DNA of 64,000 bases from Prorocentrum cordatum (taxonomy: Eukaryota > Sar > Dinophyceae > Prorocentrales > Prorocentraceae), in NCBI GenBank assembly GCA_963575745.1, contig CAUYUJ010021059.1, forward strand, positions 122,501-186,500, written 5' to 3'. This document shows positions 32,901 through 44,656 of the stretch, one piece after another; position 1 is the stretch's first letter, and each line of letters opens with the position of its first letter. The position numbers and the translations under genes are program-made. The notes under the pieces were generated by a model. It searched no databases, had not been told where the DNA came from, and saw nothing but the letters and a program-made list of their open reading frames with translations.

Positions 32901-34281
32901 CGAGAAGGCGAGCGCTTTCGCGGACGCCCAGTCGGCAGATGCTCTCGGACGAGTTGGCGAGGCTGGCGGAGGCGATGCTTCGCGCAGGACGATTCGGAAA
33001 GAACAGTTCCAATCATTACTTGATCGAGTTCATGCGGATCCATCTTGGGAGAGCGGGGCCAAGCTCGACCTCCCCTGGCAGGCCTTGAGGCCTCAGCTGG
33101 TCGACACCTCATCTTCGAGAGAATCTATTTCCACAGCTTCATCTAAGATCTTCCACTACAGCAAGGACTCAGTGCCAAATCCGGCTGGCACTGCGATGCC
33201 TCAGACACCCTGCTGCATCAAGCACGGGGGACTTTGCGAGACAAAGGACAACGTTGCCATGATGAAAACTTTGATTAGGAATTTTCACGTCAAGCTGAGG
33301 CAGCGTCAGTTGCCTGTCTTCGTGCGGGTTGGCGGACCCAAGAACGAGTGCGCAGAGACCCACCTCGTAGTCGACAAATTCGGGCAGGGTGAGTTGCAAG
33401 TGCTTTTTCAATTGAAGGCGTCTGGGCCCGACGCCTACGTGATTGAGGATTGTGGCGTAGGTCTGCCAATCATAGCTTCCACTGCTCATTTAGTGTTTCG
33501 ACGTGTGTTGGAGCGTTCAGCTCGCCTTGCTCACTGCGCTGTTTCAGATTTAGATTGCATGCAACTTCGTGTGTATGGATTTGCAGATGCTGGGATTGCT
33601 GTGTCGCCTGGTTTTTGCATTCGTCCAACCGAAGTAGAGGAATTAGTCCTTTCAGCTGTCATGCAGGAGCCTTTGCGTAAGAAAGCCAAAGGCCAAGGTG
33701 GTGTCGAGGAGCTCCCATTCGGCCTTGGCCCAGTCAGCGTCATCGTTGGTGGTAAGCCAGTCAAGGATCCGTTGCCAGCAAATCCGTCTGATGACGAGGG
33801 GTCGTCGGAGGAAGAATGCGGCGGCCCTGAGAAAGAGGTCGCTGATTCAGAGAGTTGCAGCGATGTGGAGCCCGTAGCTCCAGCTCCTCCTCCTAAACCT
33901 CCTGGGCCCCCTCCTGGGCCTCCTCTTCCGCCTCCCCCAGTGCCTCCGCCCTTCGAGCTCGGCGGAGTTGGGAAAGCTGGCATCTCCGAATTCGAGCTTG
34001 CTACTTCAGGCAGGGCCTGTTGTTTCATTTGCAACTCCAAGGTGCCGAATAACACCTGGAGATTCAGGTATCAGCTTGTCCCGTCGTCTTCGCTCAGGCA
34101 CAACCGCGTCGTGCACGTTGTTTGTGTAGGGTCCCTGCCGCCTGCAACCAGGATTCACGACTGCGATTGTGTGCAGCATTTCCTCGGGAGGCCAGGCCTG
34201 CCTGGCCAAGCCATCGAGGCCCTCGATCGGGCATCTGATATGCTCCGCCCTGCCGTTCCTGGATCAGCTTCTGGGCATTAG
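29992..34281 (+). CDS. Transposase-like dinoflagellate protein with one intron, 1368 residues
   Basis: Exon 1 is 29992-31109 and exon 2 is 31293-34281, joined by a GC-AG intron in phase 2 that restores one frame (VCQSSR then GSDLYEAALDK). ATG 29992 is the first in-frame start after the spliced-leader relic. An RG-rich stretch lies near residues 30-58. The middle has Cys/His clusters (CCGHMC, CGHVC, CPYDCTC) and a very basic region. The C-terminus has an acidic stretch, a PPP-rich linker and a Cys-x2-Cys...His-x2-Cys motif (CFIC...HVVC). I recognise no named family. The Cys/His-rich arrangement resembles transposase-like ORFs common in dinoflagellates, so a mobile-element origin is an inference. 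I see no catalytic triad and no terminal repeats around the gene. Confidence 0.75.
31110..31292 (+). other. GC-AG intron with inverted-repeat ends
   Basis: The junction reads TCGAG|GCCCGAGG ... CTAACCCTAG|GGGG, with 183 bases between. The unspliced frame stops at TAG 31120. The first and last 45 bases are near-inverted copies: GGTTTAGCCAG with TCCACCC and GACCCC blocks at the left face GGGGTC, GGGTGGA and CTGGCTAACC at the right. Confidence 0.75.
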
Positions 34282-35267
34282 GCGGAAGTGTGATGGAAAA
34301 CAAAGATTCCCATGGTTCTAGGTCGTCTTGTGTTCTCTCCAGCTCGCAGTGCAACGCACGTCCACGTCGTCTGCTCTCGACCTCTTTGCTCAGCAGCTTG
34401 ATCAGTCTTCTGAGCCACGATGGCGAGATGAGGAGATGAGGAGGATAGGGGCGGGAAAGGGCGAAGGGCTGGAGGGGGAGTAGGAGGAGGAGGAGGAGGA
34501 GGAGGAGGAGGAGGACGGAGGACGGAGGGAGGAGGAGGGGGACGGAGGATGGAGGCACACGCCCAAGAGGATAGTAGGGATAGCAACCCGTGAGACGGAG
34601 TCAGGATAGCAAGCAGTTAGACTGGGAGGCAGCGTCTCGTTTCATTCCCCCCCCTCGCGCTCGCCGACGGCGCCCTTCGAACGAGCAGGGAAGGCGGCGC
34701 AGGCAGGTCCGAGTTGCCGAATGCCACGTCGTTGGGCACCGCGGCGCCCGCGGGCCGAGGGGGGGGGGCTCCCACTGCTACCTCCTCGACGTCCTCCCTC
34801 CTTCGCATTCCACCCGTCTTCCTTATTCCACTCCTGTTGCCTTTCATTCCTCCTGCCTCCTGTTTTGATTTCGCTCCCCCCGCTTCCGCTCATCCACCGT
34901 GCAACCCTTCGGACCAGCTGCTATCCCCCTGTCATTGAGCTCTCTGCCCCAATGCTAGTGACCTTTCTCGCGCTGCCCTCCAAACCTTGTCATTGTTCCC
35001 GCCGGAGAGATTTTCGCCGTGGTTTGCGCCTTCCGCCCTCCAGGCGTCGTCTTGGAACCTTTTTTTTCGGGCCGTCTTGGAACCAACGGCTCCCGCCTGG
35101 GACTCCTCTCCATTCTCGACCTTGTACTGGCATTCGTTTGTCTCGGAGCTGGCCTCGGCAGCTCGCGGGCTGCTCGAGGATTTCTCGCGAGGTCTCGGCG
35201 GCGTCATCGACGCCGTTACCCTTGATGCCTCATTGGGGATCTCACGGTGGCCTTTGGGGGCAATCTT
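34282..35267. other. No recognised gene; short GGA tract
   Basis: A GGA tract at 34480-34545 and otherwise unassigned GC-rich sequence. Confidence 0.35.
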
Positions 35268-35345
35268 GGATCTTGGGGGCCTTTGGGGGTCTTTGGGCCT
35301 TTGGGGGTCTTTGGGCCTTTGGGAGTCTTTGGGCCTTTGGGTGTC
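35268..35345. repeat. Minisatellite, unit about 21 bp
   Basis: GGGCCTTTGGGGGTCTTT repeats three to four times. Confidence 0.9.
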
Positions 35346-36061
35346 TTCTCGGGCTTCCATGCTATGCGATGGACTTGCTATGCTATGGCATGCTTGTCCC
35401 GTGCGAGACAATGCAGGCCATGCCCTTCAGACAACTAATATGCGCCAAAACGCGCGCGCAGACCGTGGCGCGTTCATGCAAAGCGCGCGCCCTAAGAAGT
35501 GCATGCGCATGCCAACCAAACAATTCCACATGACATTTGCAATGGCCTGTGCGCCGTTATTCATATGGCATGCTACGCAACGCTATGCAGATGCCATGCA
35601 GCGCACATGCGGAGTGCGCGCCAGCCAACCCAATACGCAAGTGTAACACATGCTTTTATACAAGTGCAAATGAAGTTTGTCATTATTAAACAAAGAAACG
35701 GTGACCCCCCAATCGTAAACCAAGCGCACGGCCGCAAAACATCGTCAGAGGTCAGATCAGCGACGGATGGACGGCGCCACCTAAATAATCGGTCACGTGC
35801 GCGCACGCGCGCGCAAGATCTATTGCGCATGGTGCTTCGCACTCATGCTTTACGACGTCGATAGGCTAAAAAAACAAATGGTGACCAGCGTTTCATATCC
35901 CTGCTGGTTCTGAACTCAAGCGGCCTCCATGACATAACAACCGCAGGCGCATGATCACATTGACGCGATGCATCGTCGCGCAGGTTTGCGTTCCCCCGCG
36001 CACGCGAACGATGGACTTTGCAAGTGCCAAGTGTTGCAAGAAAATGCAAAGCCACGTTGCA
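35346..36061. other. No recognised gene
   Basis: Sequence with many ATGC/GCAT words and a GCGCGCACGCGCGCGC stretch near 35800. No coding or RNA signal found. Confidence 0.35.
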
Positions 36062-36073
36062 TCGGAAACGCAA

Positions 36074-36192
36074 GGGTGGGTCACCCAGGTGGGTGGGTCA
36101 CCCAGGTGGGTGGGTCACCCGAGCGGGCGGGTCACCCACGTGGGTGGGTCACCCAGGTGGGTGGGTCACCCAGGTGGGTGGGTCACCCGCGC
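36074..36192. repeat. 17-bp minisatellite, about seven copies
   Basis: GGTGGGTGGGTCACCCA repeated head to tail, directly in front of the larger satellite. Confidence 0.95.
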
Positions 36193-37480
36193 GCGCGCTC
36201 GCGCTCAGGAGCGCGCGTGTATGTGTTTTCATACACTTGTGGTTCATATGACAACCTCTTGCGTCCAGAAACTAAAATTTTACATTGGGTTTTCCCCATT
36301 GGGTTTTCGACTTTAACATCGCCATGGCTCGATAGAAATCAATGCACGACCTGAGCGCGCGCGCGCTCAGGAGCGCGCGTGTATGTGTTTTCATACATTT
36401 GTGGTTGATATGACAGCCTCTTGCATCCAGAAACTAAAATTTTACATTGGGTTTTCACCATTGGGTTTTCGAGTTAACATCGCCATGGCTCTATAGAAGT
36501 CAATACAAAACTGGGGCGCGCGCGCGCGCTCAGGAGCGCGCATGTTTGCGTTTTCATACATTTGTGGTTCATATGGCAACCTCTTGCATCCAGAAACTAA
36601 AGTTTTACATTGGGTTTTCACCATTGGGTTTTCGAGTTAACATCGCCATGGCTCTATAGAAAATACACACAAAAGGACAAAACCTGAGCGCGCGCGCGCG
36701 CGCTCAGGAGCGCGAGCGTATGCGTTTTCATACAGTTGTGGTTGATATGGCAGCCTCTTGCATCCATAAACTAAAATTTTACATTGGGTTTTCACCATTG
36801 GGTTTTCGAGTTAACATCGCCATGGCTCTATAGAAATCAATACAAAACTGGGGCGCGCGCGCGCGCGCGCGCTCAGGAGCGCGCGCGTATGTGTTTTCAT
36901 ACATTTGTGGTTGATATGACAGCCTCTTGCATCCAGAAACTAAAATTTTACATTGGGTTTTCACCATTGGGTTTTCGAGTTAACATCGCCGTGGTTCTAT
37001 TAAGTAATCAATGCAAAACCACCAAATCTCAGCGCGCGCGCGCTCGGGAGCGCGCGTGCATTCGTTTTCATACATGATACATTTGTGGTGGATATGGCTA
37101 CCTCTTGCATCCAGAAACTAAAATTTTACGTTGGGTTTTCCCCATTGGGTTTTCGACTTTAACATCGCCATGGCTCGATAGAAATCAATGCACGACCTGA
37201 GCGCGCGCGCGCGCTCGGGAGCGAGTGCGTATCGGCTTTTATACATTTGTGGTTGATATGGCTACCTCTTGCATCCAGAAACTAAAATATTACATTGGGT
37301 TTTCCCCATTTGGTTCTCGAGTTAACATCGCCTTGGCTCTATAGAAAACTATGCAAGACCTGAGCGCGCGCGCGTGCGTTCTCATGCAGCTGTATACATC
37401 TTTGACTGATATAGCTGCCTGACGGCCATAGACTAAACGTTTACATTTGGGTTTTCACGATTGGGTTTTCCCATTTGCAT
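36193..37480. repeat. Satellite of 162-174 bp with GC hairpins, eight copies
   Basis: The GTATGTGTTTTCATA-type landmark recurs at 36219, 36381, 36544, 36718, 36887, 37058 and 37229, with a shorter last copy near 37372. Each unit has an alternating CG run forming the palindrome GCGCGCTC-AG-GAGCGCGC (AG or GG loop) and a moderately AT-rich part (CATTGGGTTTTC twice, GTTAACATCGCCATGG). The CG run varies in length between copies. Confidence 0.95.
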
Positions 37481-38283
37481 CGCCCAGGTTGTGGTAGACA
37501 CCAATGCCGCATTGCCAATGCCTTTCTGCGCGGCGAGGTCACCATCCCAGCAGAGGGCCCAGGCGGCGGCGCGCGGCGGCCGCGCGCGCGCGCGCCAAGG
37601 CCAGCTGTGCTTCGCGGCTTGGAGGGGCCCATCGGTTCTGCGAAAACGAGCGCGGCCGTCGCCCAAGCAGCATTTCCTGACCTGAATGCTTCCGTTTTCG
37701 ATCGTTCAGGCGGCCCAAAGGGCGGCCCAACGCCTGACCAAACGCGGCGCCCTAGGTCGACGCCCGCCCCCCACCCCCCCTCCCCGCCCTTCGATTGACA
37801 GCGCCACCATCGCCGAACGCCGCCCCGCCCGCGCTGGCGGCCCGCCAGCTGCGCCTGCAGCACCCCATTGAATGCAGACGAATACCACCAACGTTGCCAA
37901 TCCATTTGGCCCACCTCGTAAGCGCCAATGGCCCTAGCCGAGCCCAGCCCGCCATGCAAGCCGTCTGCGGCCCGCGTCTTTCGAACAAGCACATGCGCTG
38001 CGTTACAGCGCAGTGCAAGCTCAGGAGCGGATTCAGCGCGCACCCCCCCTGCGCGGCGGAAGTGCAAGGCATTCCGACGCGCTGCGCCAATGATATGTAT
38101 GATGTGTGCCTATCCCATTTTGGGCAGGGGGAAAGGCGGGCGGGGTGCGGCCCACGCCGTGGACTTCAAATAAGTCGAGCGCAACGCTTCAACTGTTTTG
38201 AAGTGAGATCGCTCGCGCGTAGCAAACACGTAGATTCATTGCGTTTGTTGACGACGTGCGCTATCGTTAGTATTGTATGAACA
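37481..38283. other. No recognised gene
   Basis: GC-rich unique sequence. The longer frames show no domain. Confidence 0.35.
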
Positions 38284-38515
38284 TGCATAGACCTGAATAA
38301 ACCTGAACAGACCTGAATAGACCTGAATAGGCCTGAATCAACCTGAATGGACCTGACTGAACCTGAATAAACCTGAATTGGCCTGAATAAACCTGAATTG
38401 GTCTGAATAAACCTGAATATGGCCTGAATAAACCTGAATTGGCCTGAATAAACCTGATTGTCGCCTGAATCACGCCTGAATTGACCTGAATGACACCTGA
38501 ATCGCACCTGAATTG
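38284..38515. repeat. CCTGAATNNA minisatellite, unit 10-12 bp
   Basis: About 22 copies of a CCTGAAT-centred unit with variable 3-5 base spacers. Confidence 0.95.
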
Positions 38516-39469
38516 GACGTTTTCTTCGAGTTTTTACAACGTCGATAGCGCGACAACCATGCGCGCGACGAGGTGGCGCAGTGGTTGCATGCGCGTCGTT
38601 GAGTATATCCGAAGTCATGTCGCGCGACCTCGGTGCGACTGTTCGCACGGCAATGTGCTGGGCGTGCCTGAAGTGCGCGCTCGATCGCGCTTCGATCGCA
38701 GTGCAAATGCATCTAACCTCGCGATGATTGTTCGGATGCGGCGCAGCGACGCGGGGGGCGAAGTTCTACTCGCGCGGGCCGCGCTCGTTCCTGACCAGCG
38801 ATGCTTCTTGACCTCTAGAAATGTGCATTGGGCAGCGCATCGGCCGCGCAAGTGTTTGGTCGGCAAGCTTCAGATAACGTCCGCCGCGCGACGTCAGCTG
38901 TGCTTCTAAACGCGCGCCTGACAATTGTGGAGCCCTTCGGCGAAGACCGCGCGCCAGCGCGGTCCGCGCGGCTAACGTCGCGCCATCCATCCACGACAGC
39001 GCAACGGACTCCAAGCTCGCCATCTTCGGCGCCGCATGTCAATGCTGCGCAGCTAAAATTCTTGGAAGCAGGAACTTCACGCGGTGCCCCACAGCTGTAG
39101 CGCCGCGACAAATAGTGCGCGTCACGCTTCCAGAACCGCGGCAGAATCGCCGATCGCTCGTCCAGAGTGCGGTTATTTGCGCGGCGCCTTTGGGTCGCTA
39201 CGCGGCCGAGAAGGGCGCGTGCAACCTTGTGCTCGCGCTACCCCTTGCGACTGTAAGGTTGGGCGGCAAGTGCCACCCCGCTGTTGGCCCGCGCGCGCAA
39301 GCTGAGTTCCCATTTCACACATGGGCGTGTCATCATACATTCTCTGAGCATTGCAACCCCGCGACGGCACGTCGCCAGGGCACGTGCGCGGGCTTCCGAG
39401 ACGCTTCTCCGAGCTTCTGGCTTAACGTGCCATATGTTATCATTGGCAACACCTTCTACCAACGCGCGT
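38516..39469. other. No recognised gene
   Basis: GC-rich sequence with CGCGC words. No supportable gene. Confidence 0.35.
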
Positions 39470-41290
39470 TGACTGAACCATGCGCGCATCCGTCCTGACT
39501 TAGCCGCCTGGCCACTCTTCTTCAACTTGCGACCGCCGCCCCAATCTTGGCTGGGCCACTCCCCCACTCTTGTAGACTGAAGCGTCCTAACATTCTCCCA
39601 TCAGGCGCCCTCCGCCCACCTTGCCACTCAGAACAATTCACAACGGCTTCTTGACGGCATGTAGATTTGTTTCACTGCTTGATCCGCCAGACGCAACCGC
39701 TCTTGGTTCATCACGCGCCTTCTTTTGTTGGCTGAGCCAAGAGCTCTCCATGGATGAGCCGCCCGCCACCCTCTGGCTGGGCAACCCAACAGCTCTTCTT
39801 GAGTGGCCGATTCAATACCCCGTCTTGGCCACTCACCAACAAAATCTTCTTGACGGAACCACCAACTCACTCCCCTCTATGAACCAGCTACCGATTCGTC
39901 TTGACTGAACACTCCGATCGCCCACCATTCCTGGCTGAACCATCTGTCCCTGTGGCCTGATTCATGCGCTCGATTGGCTGAGCTATCCATCAACGCTTCT
40001 TGCCTAACCCATGCCCCCTTTCATGGTCGAACCACATGCTTCTTGACTGGGTACTCCAAAGCTCGTTGCGCTTGGCAACGCCATGCGCCCACTCCCTTGA
40101 GCTGAGCCACTCGTTCAAGTTCCTCTCTGGAACCAACGAACGACTCGTCTTAATTGAAGCACCAACCGAGTTGCTGTACTTGAACAATGCAAGTTGCCTT
40201 CGCGCATGAATCGCGCGCTCGCTCTCCCTGACTGGGCCGTTCGCCCAACCTTCTTTGCTGAGCCACGCGCGCGCTCTCATGTCTGCGCCGCCCGCCCGCT
40301 CTCCCTGGATCGATAAACCGCGCGCTCTGCATGACTGGAAGATCCGCCCCATCTCACTTGACGGACACAACCACCCACGCTGCTTGGCTGATGGTCCACT
40401 CGTCTTTGCTATGCCAACCAATCTTCATGACTGAGCCGTCCACTTCCCTTGGTTGAACCATCCACTCTGTTGGACGCATGCCATTCACCCGAGCTTGTGG
40501 CGTCAACTACACACCAACATTTTTCAAACGAACAAGCCAAACAAACACCTGACTGGGCCGTTCACCAGCCTTTCGGGCTAATCCACAACTGAGCCACGCA
40601 CTGCGCCGACTCCTCATGAGAGAACTGTTTACTTGCCAGCTGTGCTCTGTTGGACAACGTGCGTGGTTTGTCTTCTCGATCGAATCACCAGCCTGCCCAT
40701 GTGCGTTGTAGCGTCCACATGTCCTGCTCAATTCAGCCATCTCCCCACTCGTCTTGAAAGATCCATCCAAACGCGCGTCTGCGCTCCTTGGCCCAATAGC
40801 TCATGTCCTCTGCATTCATCTGCATCACTTTAGCAACAAATCTTTGCCTGACCTTGACGGCGCCGCCTGTTCGTCTCCATGGTCCACGACAACATCGCCC
40901 ACCTACTTTCTTTGAGCAATGCCATCCACGGCACTTGCCTGACAACATACCAACCACTCTAGGGCCATTACTTTGCAGTCCACCAACTCTTTTAGCTCAA
41001 ACCTTACAATTCAGCCACGAATCTACTTTCAGCCACGCTTCTTCACACAATCGTTCAACCATTCTGCTTGGCCGAGCAACGCGCGCTCGCCTTGACAGTA
41101 ACATCCACCCACGTATATGTTGAACATGCACCATGTACCAACCCTTTTTTGACTGCACCACCCATGCACACTTCTTGGCGAACTTTCTTCACTGACGCAA
41201 CCATCCACCCACTCGTCTTGACTGCGCCCCCCCCAGCCACTAAACTGACCCACCGAGGCACCAAGCCGCACTTACCTCCCAATGTATTTT
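39470..41290. repeat. Highly degenerate repeat with TTGACTGAGCCA words
   Basis: CTTGACTGAACCA, TTGGCTGAGCCA and CACTCGTCTTGACTG recur every 30-60 bases without a fixed period. It looks like an old, heavily mutated tandem array. Confidence 0.6.
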
Positions 41291-41814
41291 TCACAGTCGA
41301 CGAGCCAAATATGTAATATTCGCAAGGTCAAACGCGAGTAGGTCTAGGGCCACCGCAAACTCTGTGTTTAACGGTTGTTTCGATGTATGTTTACATGGCG
41401 CGCGCCTTCAAATAATTTTGTCGGTAGTGACTCATGACCCATGCTGCTTCTCATTATAATGGATGTCCACTAGGTTTCCTCCGTGCGGTTTCGGGCGTGC
41501 CCCCTGCCAACTGTTGTCCTTACCCCTGTGTCTGGCCCACCCATGTTGCTCTCTGGAACCAAAAGCCCACATCGGAAAGTTGTCGTAATCTTGATAGCAA
41601 TCTTGGGCCGTCTGGGAGCCATATTGAGGCACATTGCGAGAGCTAGCGGCATGGTCGCTACTTTTACATCCCCCGAACCAGACCCAAGGGGGTCGCATAA
41701 GAGTTGTCAGCTTTCCTCGAAAGTGAAGACGGGCGTTGGCGAATAAGGACACCCGTTGGGGAGAGCCAACAACGACAGTGCGTTTCCTTCACGAATTGAG
41801 GGCCAAGAACACGT
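41291..41814. other. No recognised gene; 5' flank
   Basis: Sequence between the degenerate array and the spliced-leader relic. No gene seen. Confidence 0.35.
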
Positions 41815-41836
41815 ATCGTAGCCATTTGGGCCCAAG
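41815..41836 (+). other. Relict spliced leader
   Basis: Matches the 22-nt dinoflagellate leader (including its first variable base) at 18 of 22 positions, with CGTAGCCATTT intact. It lies about 80 bases before the start codon of the next gene. A weaker second match (12 of 16) is at 41858-41873. Confidence 0.75.
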
Positions 41837-41914
41837 CCTTCGTTGGCGATCCTGCCGGCCTTGTTGGCTCCACCGGAGCCGCGCGCCACCCCGAGAGCCC
41901 GTGAGTGGTGAACG

Positions 41915-44656
41915 ATGGGCAAGCCTAAGCGTGGATCTGCTTCTGGCGGACAGCCCCCGAAGAAGGCTGCCAAGAAAGCAACGGAGGAGAAGCCCCAGCC
42001 TCCTGCGAACAAGTGGATCAATGTCAGAGCCGCCACGTGCAATACCTGCCATCAGAACACGCACATGAATGACCGTGATTCTCCAGACGGCGCTCCTTTG
42101 TTTTGGCCGAAGTCAGAAGTACTCAAAAGCGGTGTGAGGGTCCCCATGGGCCACGAGTGCGGCAGCTGCTCGTACACGAGGGGTAAGTATTATCCACGCG
42201 GCACCTCCCAGAAGGACGTGATTGACAAGATCAACAGTTCGGAAGAGGAGGCCACGCGTCACGCTCGCCTGAGGAAAGACAGGGTGAGTGGGGATAACAA
42301 GTGCCAGGATACTGAAGCAGTCAATGTGAAGCACTCCAGCCAGGTCGAAAGTAAGGGCTACAGCGATGCTTACATTGATGGCTACTTCTGCGAGCTGGAC
42401 ACGTTCGCGAAAGATCGCAACTTGCACTTCGCCGATCAGAATGAGCTGGTGCACTATATCACGCATACCATGGGGTTCACCTGCGGTACAGGTAAGACGG
42501 GGAAGTATGGGGTATTCGTTACCGAACTCCCGAGAGGTGCTTCTTACAAGTTCCGAATCGGAGCTCAGGATGCTTCCCGATCTATTGCTACCGAGAGGCA
42601 CGAGTCCAGAGACGATGCAATGAGGCAGCACCTTGAAGACTCCTCGGCTGCCGCGGCTGCTTCTTTGGGTTTACCGTCTTCCTCCTCGCGAAGGTCTGCT
42701 TCGGCAGGGCCGCAGCCGCCCCTCGTACCAGCACCACGTGATCTTCCTGCGGCTCTCGAGGGCGGCTCCGAGGAGGAAGATGAGGACGACGGCCAGTCGG
42801 CGTGTGGGAGTTTGCGGAGCATGGTATCGGCGCAGTCGGTCAATTCGTCTTTACAGAGTTTGCGTTCGGGGGGCATCGGCATCGCTACGCCAGTCCATCC
42901 GAAAGCCCCGAAACGTACGACCGATGAAGTTCAGCCGTCTGCTGCGAAGACGAAGCGGATCAGAGGATGCGGATCGCAGGCCATCGTCAGTGACGGTCGG
43001 GCCCTCCTTGAGGAAGTTGCCAACAATTGGACGGCCGAGACGCTCTGGTCGAAGAAGTACAGGGCGAGGGACTTTGAAAACTTACTGACCCGATTGGCAG
43101 CCAAAGCTTCGAAAGTGGCCTCGGTGATGGGTGAGTCCGAGTCCGCTGAGATATCAGAGCAGTTGTACATGAGCAGCGTGCAGCTTGAGGAAGAACGCAA
43201 TTGCTTGGAAACCTTGAGGAGTGAGCCCCATACCATTGTCCGCAGCGTTCCCAAGCGTCTCCATGATATCTTCAAAAAGCTGCCCGATAACATCAAAGCA
43301 AACATCATGTCGACCACGTCGTACAAGCTCGCAGCACATCCAGCTCCTGAGGTCCAGGCTATGGCACTGGATGTCGCCAAGTTCGATTCGCGAGAGGGGG
43401 TCCTGTCTGTGGCCATGCTCGGGGACAACACTGCCGAGTTCGTGACGAGCTGCCAGCGGAACATGGTCCAGGCCTTCATCGACAGGGTCGTTAGGAAGAG
43501 CTCCCAGTCCGACTTCACCTCGGTCGTGAAGCACTGCGGCGACGCGATCGGGACGCACTCCGACTTCACGACCGTGGACACCATGAGCGAGCAGATAGAC
43601 ACGAAGACTGGTTGGAATCCGTCTTGCTTTGCCGACTTGATGGCCCTTCGGTTCTTCGGCGCGACCGCAGAGATCGACGTGCGTGAGAGGCTCCCGAGGG
43701 AGCTTCGTGTCATTGGGGTTCAACTGCACAACCACAAAGACAAGCTGTCCAACCGTCTTCGTTGCCACACTCGCGTGAGCACAGGCACCGCGAACTGGGC
43801 CAAGGCGGGCTGGGATAGGATCTCGGTAGGTGGTGACGGGGATGCTGAGCTTTGCAGTCTCGCCGCAGATGTCTTCAACAAGGTGAAGGTGTTCGCGAAG
43901 TCGATCGATGACCGCGTCTCGGCGCTGAATGATACCGACAACCTCGAAGAGGAGGACGGGAGGATGAACGAGCTCTGGGGGTTACTTGGGACTGCTGCTG
44001 CGGATGTTCAGTTTCGCGACGCGTTGGATAAGTTCTGCAAGTACATAGATAGCATCGACGACGCCGACGGCTCCATTACCGACGACACCAAGGACGCTAT
44101 CTCGGTGAAAGACAAGCTCGTGAAGGCAATGTGCTCGGCGGCCGCCCGCATAGGCTCTCACTTCGATTACTTCTCGGCTGACTTCCACGCCGTCTACCAC
44201 GAGGGGTACGGGGAGGACGACGTGGATCCGATCAAAGTGCTCTACTTCGTAGCCCAAGCCATCTTGAATTTCGAGATCGGTCTGCCCGAGAGATCCACCA
44301 TCAAGGAGACTTTGACCCGCTGTGAGATTGCCTTGAAAGTGAACGTGATCAAAAGCCGCGCAGACATCAATTCAGAGAAGACGATCCTTGTGTGGAGTGA
44401 CGCTTGGCAGACTGAGACCGCCATGAAGCTAGCGCCCCAACTGGCGGACGACAGCATCGCGATGCCCTTTCAGCAGTTCAACGGCAAGATATCTTCCTTT
44501 ACCGTCGGCCATCCGATCATTCAGGTGGCCGTGGATGTCTCAGATGCCACTCGCACCATTCTTAGTGTTTGGGATCTCCGCCATATGAAACTTCCAGGAG
44601 GCAATCGATCGACGTCGGAGGAGAGCAAGGAAAGGATGAGCAGGGATGTGACGTGA
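41915..44656 (+). CDS. Long intronless lineage-specific protein, N-terminal part (913 residues)
   Basis: ATG 41915 is followed by a basic Lys/Pro-rich N-terminus, a probable zinc ribbon (Cys42-x2-Cys45 and Cys82-x2-Cys85), a Ser/Ala/Pro-rich linker near 235-310 and then a long, probably alpha-helical globular region. I do not recognise a family. Paired CxxC motifs at the N-terminus are seen in many dinoflagellate hypothetical proteins. There is no intron and a spliced-leader relic lies upstream, so the gene was probably copied from mRNA. The frame stops at TGA 44654, but 334 further codons of protein-like sequence follow in the same frame. The stop may be a CGA-to-TGA change, a sequencing error or a readthrough site. 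Confidence 0.8.
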   Translation: MGKPKRGSASGGQPPKKAAKKATEEKPQPPANKWINVRAATCNTCHQNTHMNDRDSPDGAPLFWPKSEVLKSGVRVPMGHECGSCSYTRGKYYPRGTSQKDVIDKINSSEEEATRHARLRKDRVSGDNKCQDTEAVNVKHSSQVESKGYSDAYIDGYFCELDTFAKDRNLHFADQNELVHYITHTMGFTCGTGKTGKYGVFVTELPRGASYKFRIGAQDASRSIATERHESRDDAMRQHLEDSSAAAAASLGLPSSSSRRSASAGPQPPLVPAPRDLPAALEGGSEEEDEDDGQSACGSLRSMVSAQSVNSSLQSLRSGGIGIATPVHPKAPKRTTDEVQPSAAKTKRIRGCGSQAIVSDGRALLEEVANNWTAETLWSKKYRARDFENLLTRLAAKASKVASVMGESESAEISEQLYMSSVQLEEERNCLETLRSEPHTIVRSVPKRLHDIFKKLPDNIKANIMSTTSYKLAAHPAPEVQAMALDVAKFDSREGVLSVAMLGDNTAEFVTSCQRNMVQAFIDRVVRKSSQSDFTSVVKHCGDAIGTHSDFTTVDTMSEQIDTKTGWNPSCFADLMALRFFGATAEIDVRERLPRELRVIGVQLHNHKDKLSNRLRCHTRVSTGTANWAKAGWDRISVGGDGDAELCSLAADVFNKVKVFAKSIDDRVSALNDTDNLEEEDGRMNELWGLLGTAAADVQFRDALDKFCKYIDSIDDADGSITDDTKDAISVKDKLVKAMCSAAARIGSHFDYFSADFHAVYHEGYGEDDVDPIKVLYFVAQAILNFEIGLPERSTIKETLTRCEIALKVNVIKSRADINSEKTILVWSDAWQTETAMKLAPQLADDSIAMPFQQFNGKISSFTVGHPIIQVAVDVSDATRTILSVWDLRHMKLPGGNRSTSEESKERMSRDVT

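Noticed and set aside
36074-37480. CRISPR-like array of hairpin repeats
   Set aside because: The whole unit is conserved, including the would-be spacers; there are no cas genes, and the genome is eukaryotic.
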